A stretch of DNA of 43,066 nucleotides, taken from Terriglobia bacterium. Its GTDB lineage: Bacteria > Acidobacteriota > Terriglobia > Bryobacterales > Bryobacteraceae. The position numbers were made by a program, and so were the translations under genes. Numbering within the stretch: the stretch's first letter is position 1; each line of letters starts with the position of its first letter. The stretch is from positions 1-43,066 of the forward strand of contig PSRJ01000300.1 of the NCBI GenBank assembly GCA_003175985.1, written 5' to 3'. Under the pieces are notes generated by a model. The model ran no database searches. It was not told the origin of the DNA and saw only the letters and a program-made list of their open reading frames with translations. Shown one piece after another: positions 24,734 through 32,684 of this stretch.

Positions 24734-26257
24734 TTACTGGAACCGGATGCCCGCATCTTTGCTGATAACCGAGTGTTTTTCAAATTCCGCGCGTTTAACG
24801 GGGAAGTCGGTGCGGAAATGCGCGCCGCGGCTTTCCTCGCGGGCCAGCGCGCAGCGTGCAATCAGAAGCGCCACCTGGTGCACGTTGCGTGCCTCGGTGC
24901 GTTCCGGCGTAAAGGCCGTCGATATACCGCGCTCCTCTTCCAACTGTTGGATGGCCAGGCGCAACCCGTCGCCACAGCGCACGATGCCGCATCGTTCCCA
25001 GACGAGCTGGCGCATTTCGTGCGTCGGCTGGCACGGAGCGGTGAAAGGTTCCGCCCGGCAGGTACGCGGTACAGACTTGGAACTCGCCTCCCTCATCGCC
25101 CGCCCCGCGCGCGCGCCGAAGACCACTCCTTCCAGCAGGGAATTGCTGGCCAGCCGGTTGGCTCCATGCACACCGGTGGAGGCCACTTCCCCGGCGGCGA
25201 ACAGCCGCGCGATGTTCGTGCGGCCGTCCAGATCGGTGCGCACGCCGCCCATGGCGTAGTGCGCCGCTGGCCGCACCGGAACCGGATCGCGGGAAAGATC
25301 CACTCCATACCGCAGACAGGTCTCGAAAATGCGCGGAAAGCGCTCCCTGAGAAACGTGCCATCCAGGTGAGTCAGGTCGAGAAGCACATCCGGCGTGTCG
25401 GTGCGCTGCATCTCGGTGACGATCGCGCGCGCCACCACATCTCGCGGAGCCAATTCGCGAAGCTTGTGGTACCGTTCCATGAACCGTTCACCGGAATGAT
25501 TCCGCAGCAGGCCGCCTTCGCCCCGGAGCGCTTCGGAGAGCAGGAAGCGTGGCGCGCCCTCCACGTGCAGCGCCGTAGGGTGAAACTGGACGAACTCGAT
25601 ATCGCTGATCTCGGCTCCGGCGCGCCAGGCCATGGCGACGCCATCGCCGGTCGCGACATCGGGGTTGGTCGTATTGGCGTACACGCGCCCAAGACCACCC
25701 GTAGCCAGCAACACGGCCCGCGCGGTGATGGTGACCGTTGACTGCGCCGCGGCATCATACCAGAGCGCGCCCGCGGCGCCGTCATCCAGCAGGAGATCGA
25801 TGGCCGCCGAATAACTGTGGAAGGTCACGTTGGGAAAAGACGCGGCCCGGCGATAAAGCGTACGCGCAATCTCCCTCCCGGTGGAATCGCCGTGCGCGTG
25901 CAGCACACGGCTGCGGCTATGCGCAGCTTCGCGCGTAAACGCGAGCCCGCTTTCATCCCGGTCGAACGCCGCGCCCCACTCGATCAACTGCTGGATGGCA
26001 GCCGGACCCTCTTCCACAAGAGTTCGCACCGCCGCGCGGTCGCACAGCCCATCGCCGGCGTAGAGAGTATCCTGCTCGTGAAGTTCCACCTCGTCGTCGT
26101 CGCTCAGCGCCACGGCAATGCCGCCCTGAGCGTATTGCGAGGAAGATTCCTGCAAGCTGTCCTTGGCAACGACCAGGACGTTGCCCCCCTCCGCCAATTC
26201 GATGGCCGCGCGCAAACCGGCCACGCCAGCACCAATTACGAGGAAATCCGGAGTCAT
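24734..26257 (-). CDS. nadB: L-aspartate oxidase NadB
   Basis: A 507-residue FAD enzyme that oxidises L-aspartate to iminoaspartate, the first step of de novo NAD synthesis, in the cytosol. The FAD-binding GxGxxG is at 9-14 (VIGAGVAGLRAA). The family's SSSQYAQGGIAVAL loop, HSRSRVLHAHGDSTG, FVQFHPTALH, SEALRGEGG, AAHYAMGGVRTDLDGRT and STGVHGANRLASNSLLEG follow in order, including the His and Arg residues that bind substrate. No nadA or nadC is in the window. The ATG overlaps the last codon of a truncated MazF-like frame by four bases; no Shine-Dalgarno sequence stands out. Confidence 0.97.
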   Translation of the reverse strand: MTPDFLVIGAGVAGLRAAIELAEGGNVLVVAKDSLQESSSQYAQGGIAVALSDDDEVELHEQDTLYAGDGLCDRAAVRTLVEEGPAAIQQLIEWGAAFDRDESGLAFTREAAHSRSRVLHAHGDSTGREIARTLYRRAASFPNVTFHSYSAAIDLLLDDGAAGALWYDAAAQSTVTITARAVLLATGGLGRVYANTTNPDVATGDGVAMAWRAGAEISDIEFVQFHPTALHVEGAPRFLLSEALRGEGGLLRNHSGERFMERYHKLRELAPRDVVARAIVTEMQRTDTPDVLLDLTHLDGTFLRERFPRIFETCLRYGVDLSRDPVPVRPAAHYAMGGVRTDLDGRTNIARLFAAGEVASTGVHGANRLASNSLLEGVVFGARAGRAMREASSKSVPRTCRAEPFTAPCQPTHEMRQLVWERCGIVRCGDGLRLAIQQLEEERGISTAFTPERTEARNVHQVALLIARCALAREESRGAHFRTDFPVKRAEFEKHSVISKDAGIRFQ

Positions 26258-26424
26258 CCGCTACAGCGATGATAGCAAGGGCCCGTCATACAGCTGCTTC
26301 CAGCAATAGATGGACTGATCGGTTCCCGCTCTCCAAACTCTACGCTAACGATCAGCGCCGGCCGAGTTTTACCCGCAATTCCGAAGTCGATCAGCCAGAT
26401 CTCACCCCGCCGAGGAGCCGCCAT
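26254..26424 (-). pseudogene. Truncated MazF/PemK-like toxin remnant, 56 codons
   Basis: From ATG 26424 the minus strand reads MAAPRRGEIWLIDFGIAGK, then TRPALIVSVEFGERE, before an unrelated tail of about 22 residues and a stop that overlaps the nadB start. The first 34 residues are the first beta strands of a MazF/PemK mRNA interferase (RGEIW...RPALIVS). A full-length family member has about 110 residues, and no continuation is found in any frame before nadB. The frame was probably cut by a deletion that joined it to the nadB upstream region. Without the rest of the SH3-like barrel it should not be an active endonuclease. It lies divergent to the HicB-type gene at 26523, so it need not have been that gene's partner. 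Confidence 0.72.
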
Positions 26425-26522
26425 CTTCTTCACTGAGCGTTTGGAACAGGTCGGCTGAAGAGCTCTTCGGTTACGCGGCTCATAATCGCTGTGAGCGGCT
26501 TGATGTTACGATACGAAAACGG

Positions 26523-26756
26523 ATGGCGCTACGCTTACAGTCTTCCCTGCTGGAGGAAGCGCGGCGCGTATCGGAAAGGGAAGGAGTCGCCCTCAATCAA
26601 TTCATTAACGTCGCCGTAGCCGAGAAGCTATCTGCGATCCGGACCGAGGAGTACTTTCAAGAGCGGTCGAGCCGCGCAAACCTCCCCAAAGCCAAGCGAA
26701 TCCTCAAGCGTACGGGCAAAGGCAAACCGGCATTGCCGGGCGATGAACTCGGCTAG
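26523..26756 (+). CDS. HicB-type ribbon-helix-helix antitoxin-like protein
   Basis: A 77-residue protein with one ribbon-helix-helix DNA-binding fold: strand MALRLQSSLLEEARR, helix SEREGVALNQFINVAVAEKLS, then RTEEYFQERSSR and a basic tail ending GDELG, the arrangement of 'toxin-antitoxin system HicB family antitoxin' proteins. No intact toxin is adjacent: a truncated MazF-like frame lies 99 bases upstream on the opposite strand and Rrf2 is convergent. It may be an orphan antitoxin or act alone as a repressor. No strong Shine-Dalgarno sequence precedes the ATG, but the start coincides with the expected first strand. Confidence 0.72.
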   Translation: MALRLQSSLLEEARRVSEREGVALNQFINVAVAEKLSAIRTEEYFQERSSRANLPKAKRILKRTGKGKPALPGDELG

Positions 26757-26766
26757 CGGTTTGTCT

Positions 26767-27243
26767 TCACTGCAGCAACCGCAGCCCGTTCGGCCCCGGG
26801 ATCGCCCGCACCCAGGAGTTCATCTCTTCTTCGTTTTGCAGAAGATCGCGCAGCGTGGCCTTGCTCAGCACGTGGTCTACGGCCACCTGCACGGCGCGCC
26901 ATAGGGAACGCACCGAGCAGTCCACCGAACGCGTGCAGATCGCTACCTGGCCCGCGTGGCTGTCGCAGAACTTACTCTCGAAAAGCCGTCCGCCGAGCAC
27001 GTCAATCACTTCGCCGATCACAATGGATTCTGCAGGACGCGCCAGCGTGTAGCCGCCTTCCTTGCCCCGCGCCGCCTTGACAAAGCCGCCCTTGCGCAGC
27101 ACGCGCAAGATTTTCGCTGCGTAGGCCGGAGAAACACCCTCGGCCTGGCTAATCTCGGGGATCGTCAGGTTTCCACCTTCCCCGGCATAGCCGAGCCGCA
27201 CCAGGCAGCGCAGGCCGTACTCCTCGTTGGCGCTCAGTTTCAT
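26767..27243 (-). CDS. Rrf2 family transcriptional regulator with three cysteines (IscR/SufR-like)
   Basis: A 158-residue winged-helix repressor. The helix-turn-helix lies at about 28-50 (IPEISQAEGVSPAYAAKIL) with a wing to about 66 (RGKEGGYTLARP), followed by a dimerisation helix. Three cysteines at 93, 103 and 109 (C-x9-C-x5-C) occupy the place where IscR binds a [2Fe-2S] cluster. As the last gene of the suf operon, its start overlaps the sufT stop (ATGA), so it is likely to sense cluster supply and control the operon's own promoter; that is inference from family and context. ATG 27243 was chosen because the upstream open frame contains no family residues. Confidence 0.9.
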   Translation of the reverse strand: MKLSANEEYGLRCLVRLGYAGEGGNLTIPEISQAEGVSPAYAAKILRVLRKGGFVKAARGKEGGYTLARPAESIVIGEVIDVLGGRLFESKFCDSHAGQVAICTRSVDCSVRSLWRAVQVAVDHVLSKATLRDLLQNEEEMNSWVRAIPGPNGLRLLQ

Positions 27244-27572
27244 CGGCGCAACCTCGCGATCGGAATGATATCTTCCAGCCCCAAAGCCAGCTTGGCGGCT
27301 TCCGACATTCGATCCTTCGACCACGGCGGATCGAAGGTCAACTCGAGTTTCACGGAGCTCACTCCCGGCACAGCGCGCGCGGCACGCTCCACATCGCCGG
27401 GCAAGGTTCCCGCAACCGGACAGTTCGGGGCCGTCAAAGTCATCCGGATCTCCACGCTGCCCTCGGCGTTCACCTCCAGGCCGTAGATGAGCCCCAGCTC
27501 GTAAATATTCACTGGCATTTCCGGGTCGTAGACCCTCTTCAATGCCGCGATTACCTGGTCCTTCAGGGTCAT
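27240..27572 (-). CDS. sufT: SUF system protein SufT (MIP18/DUF59 family)
   Basis: A 110-residue cytosolic protein of the DUF59/MIP18 family that helps target or mature iron-sulfur proteins. Recognised segments are VIAALKRVYDPEMPVNIYELGLIY, then LTAPNCPVAGTLPGDV with the single conserved cysteine at 51, and the LTFDPPWSKDRMSEAAKL C-terminal motif. It is encoded between sufU and the rrf2 regulator and overlaps both by four bases (ATGA junctions), so it is made in step with the Suf machinery. The real start is ATG 27572; the frame remains open upstream through sufU. Confidence 0.9.
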   Translation of the reverse strand: MTLKDQVIAALKRVYDPEMPVNIYELGLIYGLEVNAEGSVEIRMTLTAPNCPVAGTLPGDVERAARAVPGVSSVKLELTFDPPWSKDRMSEAAKLALGLEDIIPIARLRR

Positions 27573-28006
27573 TCGGTAGTTACCGGCTCCCCCGTATTGC
27601 TCAGGGCCGATTTCAGTGTGTGCCAGGCCAGCGTGGCGCACTTCACGCGCGCGGGATAATCGCGCACACCGCAGAAGACCACCAGCTTGCCCAAGTCGCG
27701 GCTGGCCGGAGTGTCCGTAGTCAGCAGATCGTGAAACTTCTCCATCAGCTTGAGAGCCTCTTCGCGCGTCTTGCCCTTGAGGCTGTCGGTCATCAGCGAG
27801 GCCGAAGCCGTCGAAATGGCGCACCCGGAGCCTTCGAAGCTGGCATCCTGCACAATATCGTCATCGATCTTCAAATAGAGCCGCAGTTTGTCACCGCACA
27901 GGGGATTGTATCCTTCTGCCTTACGATTGGCGTCCTCCATCGAATGATGGTTTCGCGGACGCTTGCTGTGATCCAGAATGGTTTCCTGATACAGGTCGTC
28001 GACCAT
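27569..28006 (-). CDS. sufU: Fe-S cluster assembly sulfur-transfer protein SufU
   Basis: A 145-residue IscU-fold protein that accepts sulfur from SufS and delivers it to the SufBCD scaffold. Zinc-site residues are C37 and D39 (NPLCGD), C62 (GSGCAIS) and C123 (VKCATLAW), matching the Gram-positive-type SufU and distinguishing it from scaffold IscU only in context. The gene shares one base with sufS (TGATG) and four with sufT. ATG 28006 is supported by the MVDDLYQETILDHSK start typical of the family; the longer upstream frame lies inside sufS. Confidence 0.93.
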   Translation of the reverse strand: MVDDLYQETILDHSKRPRNHHSMEDANRKAEGYNPLCGDKLRLYLKIDDDIVQDASFEGSGCAISTASASLMTDSLKGKTREEALKLMEKFHDLLTTDTPASRDLGKLVVFCGVRDYPARVKCATLAWHTLKSALSNTGEPVTTE

Positions 28007-29253
28007 CAGCCGAAAACCTCCTTCACTTTGTGGAGACCCGCCACCAGCGCGTCGATCTCCGCCGCGGTATTGTAGAACGCCAGCGACGCGCGCGTAGTGG
28101 CCGGCACGTGGAACCAGTCCATCACCGGCTGCGCGCAATGGTGGCCGGTGCGCACCGCGATACCCTGCCGGTCCAGCACCGTGCCGATATCGTGCGGGTG
28201 AATGCCGTCGATGACGAATGACAGCACGGCCGCCTTCTCGCGCGCCGTGCCAATCAGCCGCAGGCCCGGAATTTTCGAAAGCGCCTCCGTGCCGTACAGC
28301 AAAAGCTCATGTTCATACGCCGCGATCTTGTCGAGTCCGATCCCGGTCATGTAATCGAGTGCCGCGCCCAAGCCGATGCCGCCCGCGATATTCGGCGTAC
28401 CGGCCTCGAACTTATAAGGCAGATCGTTGTACGTGGTCTTCTCAAACGTGACCGTCCGGATCATGTCGCCGCCGCCCTGGTAGGGAGGCATGGCATTCAG
28501 CAACCGCATTTTTCCATGAAGCACGCCGATCCCCGTCGGGCCAAATACCTTGTGGCCGGAGAACGTGTAGAAATCCGAGTCGAGCGCCTGCACGTCAATG
28601 TTCATGTGGGGCGCGGCCTGCGCGCCATCCACCAGCGTCAGCGCGCCCGCGCGGTGCGCCATCTGAATAATCTGCCGCGCCGGGTTAATCGTGCCCAGAG
28701 CATTCGAGACGTGGCCGAACGCTACCATGCGTGTGCGCGGGTTGAGCAGCTTCTCGTACTCTTCCAGGATCAGCTCGCCGCGGTCGTTCATCGGAATCAC
28801 GCGCAGCTTCGCGGACCTTTCTTCGCACAGCATCTGCCACGGAACGATGTTGGAATGGTGCTCCATGGCCGAGATGATGATCTCGTCGCCTTCCCGGACA
28901 TTCCTGCGCCCCCAGGAACTGACCACCAGGTTGATGCCTTCGGTGGTTCCGCGCACGAAGATGATTTCACTGTTGTTGCGCGCATTGAGGAAGCGCCGGG
29001 CCTTGCTGCGCGTTTCTTCGTAGGCTGCCGTGGAGCGCTGGCTCAGTTCGTGAACGCCGCGATGAATGTTGGCGCAGTCCACTTCGTGGAATTTGCGAAT
29101 GGCGTCGATCACCGCGAAAGGCTTCTGCGCGGTCGCCGCGCTGTCAAAATACACCAGAGGTTTGCCGTGGATGGTCTGCTTCAGTACCGGAAAATCTTCC
29201 CGGATCTTCTCCACGTCGATGCCTGCTGCCGTCACACTACCCGCCATAGTCAT
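28006..29253 (-). CDS. sufS: Cysteine desulfurase SufS
   Basis: A 415-residue PLP enzyme (class V aminotransferase fold, type II desulfurase) that takes sulfur from L-cysteine. Landmarks: DSAATAQKP near the N-terminus, SAMEHHSNIVPWQM, PLP Lys in TFSGHKVFGPTG, and the sulfur-carrying Cys in RTGHHCAQPVMDW. It overlaps the sufD stop by about 17 bases. Three start codons are possible (TTG 29265, ATG 29253, ATG 29247); none has a clear Shine-Dalgarno sequence, so translation is probably coupled, and I kept the first ATG. Partner SufU is encoded next. Confidence 0.95.
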   Translation of the reverse strand: MTMAGSVTAAGIDVEKIREDFPVLKQTIHGKPLVYFDSAATAQKPFAVIDAIRKFHEVDCANIHRGVHELSQRSTAAYEETRSKARRFLNARNNSEIIFVRGTTEGINLVVSSWGRRNVREGDEIIISAMEHHSNIVPWQMLCEERSAKLRVIPMNDRGELILEEYEKLLNPRTRMVAFGHVSNALGTINPARQIIQMAHRAGALTLVDGAQAAPHMNIDVQALDSDFYTFSGHKVFGPTGIGVLHGKMRLLNAMPPYQGGGDMIRTVTFEKTTYNDLPYKFEAGTPNIAGGIGLGAALDYMTGIGLDKIAAYEHELLLYGTEALSKIPGLRLIGTAREKAAVLSFVIDGIHPHDIGTVLDRQGIAVRTGHHCAQPVMDWFHVPATTRASLAFYNTAAEIDALVAGLHKVKEVFG

Positions 29254-30394
29254 GGAATTTTTCAAACAGGACCGCTTCCAGCCGGTCCTTCAATGACTGC
29301 ACTTTGACGCGGTCAATCAGCTCCTGCGCGAAGGCATAGGTGAGCAGGCTGCGCGCCTGGTTCTTGCCGATGCCACGCGATTGCAGGTAAAAGAGCGCTT
29401 CCGCGTCCAACTGGCCGATGGTCGCCCCATGCGTGCAGCGCACGTCATCGGCGAAAATCTGCAATTCGGGCTTGGTGTTGATCACAGCCTCGTCGGAAAG
29501 CACGAGGTTCTTGTTAGTCTGTTTCGAATCGGTCTTCTGCGCGTCCTTGCGCACAACAATGCGGCCGTTGAACACGGCGGTCGCTTTGCCGTCGAGAATA
29601 CCTTTGTACAGCTCGTGGCTGGTGCCGTGGGGCTTGGCATGATCGATCTCGGTGTGGTTGTCGATGTGCTGCCGCCCGTTGACAATGTAAAGCCCGTTCA
29701 GCGTGGCGTCGGTTCCCTCCGAGAGCGTGACATTGGCGTCATTACGCGCCAGCGCTCCGCCCAGCGCAACGGAAAGGGAGGAGAAGTTCGCACTGCGGCC
29801 AAGCGTCGCGTGCATGGTGGCGATATGGAACGCCTCCGGCGATTCGCGTTGCACCTTGTAGTGATCGATAACGGCGCCATCGCCTGCCACAACCTCGGTG
29901 ACGGCGTTGGTGAAGTACGCGCCCGAGCCGCTGTACGTTTCCACGATCGTACACTGTGCTTCCGCGCCCACCACGATGAGCGTACGCGGATGGAACACCC
30001 CGGGCGCGCTCCCAGCCGCCTCCGCTTCCCAGGAAATTTCAATCGGGTCTTCCCGTACCGTGCCGCGCGGCACGCGAACGAACCGAACCTCATTCAGGAA
30101 TGCCGTATTCAGGGCAACAAACGGATTCCTCCCGATGGCGGCATGGTTCCCCAGATACTGCTGCGCCTCCTCCGGAATGTTCGAGTGCGGTGAAGCCGGA
30201 TAGGCGAAGCCCGAAGCCTGCCCTGCGATGCGCGATACATTCGTGAAGCGCCACTCCTCATCGTGAGTTGTCGGAAATCCAACTTCTGAGAAGCGCTGAA
30301 ACGCGGCCTCACGCAGCGCCTGCACCCAGGGCGCAGCAGGTTGTTGCCTGGTGAAGTACTCCAACCAGACGCCGGTCTGTTCCGCCACCGCCAT
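29237..30394 (-). CDS. sufD: Fe-S cluster assembly protein SufD
   Basis: A 385-residue beta-helix protein that pairs with SufB in the SufBC2D scaffold. It starts with MAVAEQTGVWLEYF and carries the family segments FPTTHDEEWRFTNVS, DNHTEIDHAKPHGTSHELYKG and FADDVRCTHGATIGQLDAEALFYLQSRGI near the C-terminus, including the conserved His of that last region. It shares one base with sufC (TGATG) and overlaps sufS. There are no signs of degradation. Confidence 0.95.
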   Translation of the reverse strand: MAVAEQTGVWLEYFTRQQPAAPWVQALREAAFQRFSEVGFPTTHDEEWRFTNVSRIAGQASGFAYPASPHSNIPEEAQQYLGNHAAIGRNPFVALNTAFLNEVRFVRVPRGTVREDPIEISWEAEAAGSAPGVFHPRTLIVVGAEAQCTIVETYSGSGAYFTNAVTEVVAGDGAVIDHYKVQRESPEAFHIATMHATLGRSANFSSLSVALGGALARNDANVTLSEGTDATLNGLYIVNGRQHIDNHTEIDHAKPHGTSHELYKGILDGKATAVFNGRIVVRKDAQKTDSKQTNKNLVLSDEAVINTKPELQIFADDVRCTHGATIGQLDAEALFYLQSRGIGKNQARSLLTYAFAQELIDRVKVQSLKDRLEAVLFEKFHDYGG

Positions 30395-31161
30395 CAGGCC
30401 GCTTCTCCCTCGTCGTAGATGCCCAGCCCCGCGTAGCCGCTCTCTTCGAGCTGCAGCGCCAGTTCCTTGCCGCCCGATTTCACGATCCTTCCCTCGGACA
30501 GCACGTGCACGAAATCCGGCACGATGTAATTCAGCAGCCGCTGGTAATGCGTCACCACCACCATCGAACGCTCCGGACTGCGGAGCGCATTGACCCCGCC
30601 GGCCACGGTGCGCAGCGCGTCGATATCCAGGCCCGAGTCGGTTTCGTCCAGAATCGCCAGGCGCGGCTCCAGCACGGCCATCTGAAAGATCTCGTTCCGC
30701 TTCTTCTCGCCGCCGGAAAAGCCGGTGTTCACGGGACGGTTCAGCAGAGTCTGCTCCATCTCCATGAGCTTCATCTTTTCGCGGACCAGATTCAGGAAGT
30801 CCATGGCATCCAGCTCGGGCAACCCGCGATGCTTTCTTACGGTATTGAGCGCGGCCTTCAGGAAATACATGTTGCTCACACCGGGAATCTCCACCGGATA
30901 TTGGAACGCCAGAAAGATGCCTTCGCGCGCGCGATCTTCTGGCGGCATCGCGAGCAGGTCCTTGCCGTCATAGAGCACCTGCCCGCCGGTCACCTGGTAA
31001 AGCTCGCGGCCCGCCAGCACCTGCGCCAGCGTGCTCTTCCCCGAACCGTTGGGGCCCATGATCGCATGCACCTCTCCGGCATTCACCGTGAGATCGATCC
31101 CGTTCAGTATCTGCCGCTCGCCAACTTTGGCTTCGAGACCTTTGATTTCCAGTAGAGCCAT
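30394..31161 (-). CDS. sufC: Fe-S cluster assembly ATPase SufC
   Basis: A 255-residue ABC-type ATPase that drives SufBCD rearrangement during cluster assembly; it is soluble and not a transporter. Walker A GPNGSGKST is at 36-44, the signature FSGGEKKRNEIFQM and Walker B LAILDETDSGLD follow, with the H-loop His in VVVTHYQRLL. The start ATG 31161 overlaps the last base of the sufB stop (TAATG). The frame is open for 30 more codons upstream inside sufB, but that part carries no family sequence. Confidence 0.96.
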   Translation of the reverse strand: MALLEIKGLEAKVGERQILNGIDLTVNAGEVHAIMGPNGSGKSTLAQVLAGRELYQVTGGQVLYDGKDLLAMPPEDRAREGIFLAFQYPVEIPGVSNMYFLKAALNTVRKHRGLPELDAMDFLNLVREKMKLMEMEQTLLNRPVNTGFSGGEKKRNEIFQMAVLEPRLAILDETDSGLDIDALRTVAGGVNALRSPERSMVVVTHYQRLLNYIVPDFVHVLSEGRIVKSGGKELALQLEESGYAGLGIYDEGEAA

Positions 31162-32609
31162 TAACCCACGCTTCCTTCGAGACTGATTCCCAGCAGCTTC
31201 TGCGCTTCCACGGCGAATTCCATCGGCAGTTCGCGGAATACTTCCTTGCAAAAACCGTGCACGATCATCGAAACCGCGTCTTCGGTCGAAATGCCGCGCT
31301 GCCGGCAGTAAAAAATTTGATCCTCGCCGATCTTCGACGTGGAGGCTTCATGCTCCACCTGCGAAGAAGTGTTCTTCACCTCGAGGTACGGGAACGTATG
31401 CGCGCCGCACTTATCCCCCATCAGCATGGAGTCGCACTGCGAGTAGTTGCGCGCCCCCGTTGCGGACTTCAGAATCTTCACGCCGCCGCGATACGTGTTC
31501 TGGCCGTGCCCCGCCGAAATTCCTTTCGAGACGATGGTGCTGGTGGTGTTCTTGCCGATATGGATCATCTTCGTGCCCGTATCGGCCTGCTGATAATTGT
31601 TGGTCACCGCCACCGAATAGAATTCGCCCACCGAGTTGTCGCCCATCAGCAGGCAGCTCGGATATTTCCACGTGATCGCGGAGCCCGTCTCCACCTGGGT
31701 CCACGAGATTTTCGAATTCACGCCGCGGCAGGCGCCCCGCTTGGTGACGAAATTATAGATGCCGCCTTTGCCTTCCTTGTCGCCCGGGTACCAGTTCTGC
31801 ACCGTGGAGTACTTGATCTGGGCGTTATCGAGCGCCACCAGTTCGACTACCGCCGCGTGCAACTGGTTGGTGTCGCGCATCGGCGCGGTGCAGCCTTCGA
31901 GGTAGCTTACATACGCGCCTTCATCGGCGACGATCAGCGTCCGTTCGAATTGCCCCGTGTCCTTGGCGTTGATGCGGAAGTAGGTGGAAAGCTCCATCGG
32001 GCAGCGCACGCCCTTGGGGACATAGCAGAAGGAACCATCGCTGAAAACCGCCGAATTCAGCGCGGCAAAGAAGTTGTCGGAAGTCGGCACCACCGACCCG
32101 AGGTATTTCTTCACCAGTTCGGGATGTTCTTGCACCGCCTCCGAAAACGAACAGAAGATAATGCCGAGCCCCTTCAGCTTCTCCTTAAAGGTGGTGGCTA
32201 CCGAGACGCTGTCGAACACGGCATCCACCGCGACTCCCGCCAGCAATTCCTGTTCTTTCAGCGGGATACCCAGCTTCTCGTAAGTCTTCAGCAACTCCGG
32301 ATCGATTTCGTCCAGGCTCTTGGGCGCATCCTTCCGGGACTTCGGCGCCGCGTAGTAGATAATGTCCTGATAATCGATTTTGGCGTAATGGACGTTGGCC
32401 CAGGTGGGCTCTACCATCGTGAGCCAGTGCCGGTAGGCTTTCAGACGCCAGTTCAGCAGCCATTCCGGCTCGTTCTTCTTGCCGGAAATCAGCCGGACGA
32501 CGTCCTCGTTCAGGCCGCGGGGAATCGCGTCGGCTTCGATGTCCGTAACAAAGCCCCACTTATATTCCTGATTCGCAAGGGTCTCAATTGAGTTGGGGGA
32601 ACTGCTCAC
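31161..32609 (-). CDS. sufB: Fe-S cluster assembly scaffold SufB
   Basis: A 482-residue beta-helix scaffold on which nascent clusters are assembled with SufC and SufD. Family landmarks include [75 protein letters not shown] with its conserved Cys, [17 protein letters not shown] and the C-terminal [13 protein letters not shown]. It is the first gene of the operon. It starts with GTG 32609, with AAGAGGAG about eight bases upstream, a good ribosome-binding site. The promoter region is described separately. Confidence 0.97.
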   Translation of the reverse strand: MSSSPNSIETLANQEYKWGFVTDIEADAIPRGLNEDVVRLISGKKNEPEWLLNWRLKAYRHWLTMVEPTWANVHYAKIDYQDIIYYAAPKSRKDAPKSLDEIDPELLKTYEKLGIPLKEQELLAGVAVDAVFDSVSVATTFKEKLKGLGIIFCSFSEAVQEHPELVKKYLGSVVPTSDNFFAALNSAVFSDGSFCYVPKGVRCPMELSTYFRINAKDTGQFERTLIVADEGAYVSYLEGCTAPMRDTNQLHAAVVELVALDNAQIKYSTVQNWYPGDKEGKGGIYNFVTKRGACRGVNSKISWTQVETGSAITWKYPSCLLMGDNSVGEFYSVAVTNNYQQADTGTKMIHIGKNTTSTIVSKGISAGHGQNTYRGGVKILKSATGARNYSQCDSMLMGDKCGAHTFPYLEVKNTSSQVEHEASTSKIGEDQIFYCRQRGISTEDAVSMIVHGFCKEVFRELPMEFAVEAQKLLGISLEGSVG

Positions 32610-32642
32610 CGGTCCGCTCCTCTTAACTATTGGGCTATCATC

Positions 32643-32682
32643 AGATTAGCCAATCTATACTTATTAGTCAAGATTACTCAGC
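32643..32682 (-). promoter_or_regulatory. suf operon promoter with repeated TTAGYCAA-like elements
   Basis: On the minus strand TTGACT (32671-32666) and TAATCT (32648-32643) are separated by 17 bases, placing transcription start near 32636, about 27 bases before the sufB GTG. On the plus strand the motif TTAGCCAA (32646-32653) recurs as TTAGTCAA (32664-32671), 18 bases apart, and a weaker TTACTCAG (32674-32681) lies 10 bases further. Two copies overlap the -10 and -35, as expected for a repressor site. The Rrf2 protein at the operon end is the natural candidate, but this is inference. Confidence 0.5.
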
Positions 32683-32684
32683 TA

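Noticed and set aside
24587..25741. A 384-codon open frame on the plus strand across nadB
   Set aside because: It is antisense to nadB, whose motifs are all intact, and has Arg/His-rich shadow composition.
26523..26756. Reading the HicB-type gene and the MazF-like remnant as one intact toxin-antitoxin operon
   Set aside because: They are on opposite strands and the toxin frame is truncated, so they do not form a functional operon.
28309..29307. A 332-codon open frame on the plus strand across sufS, and one of 444 codons at 31257-32591 across sufB
   Set aside because: Both are antisense to well-conserved suf genes in a tightly overlapping operon and show no domain.
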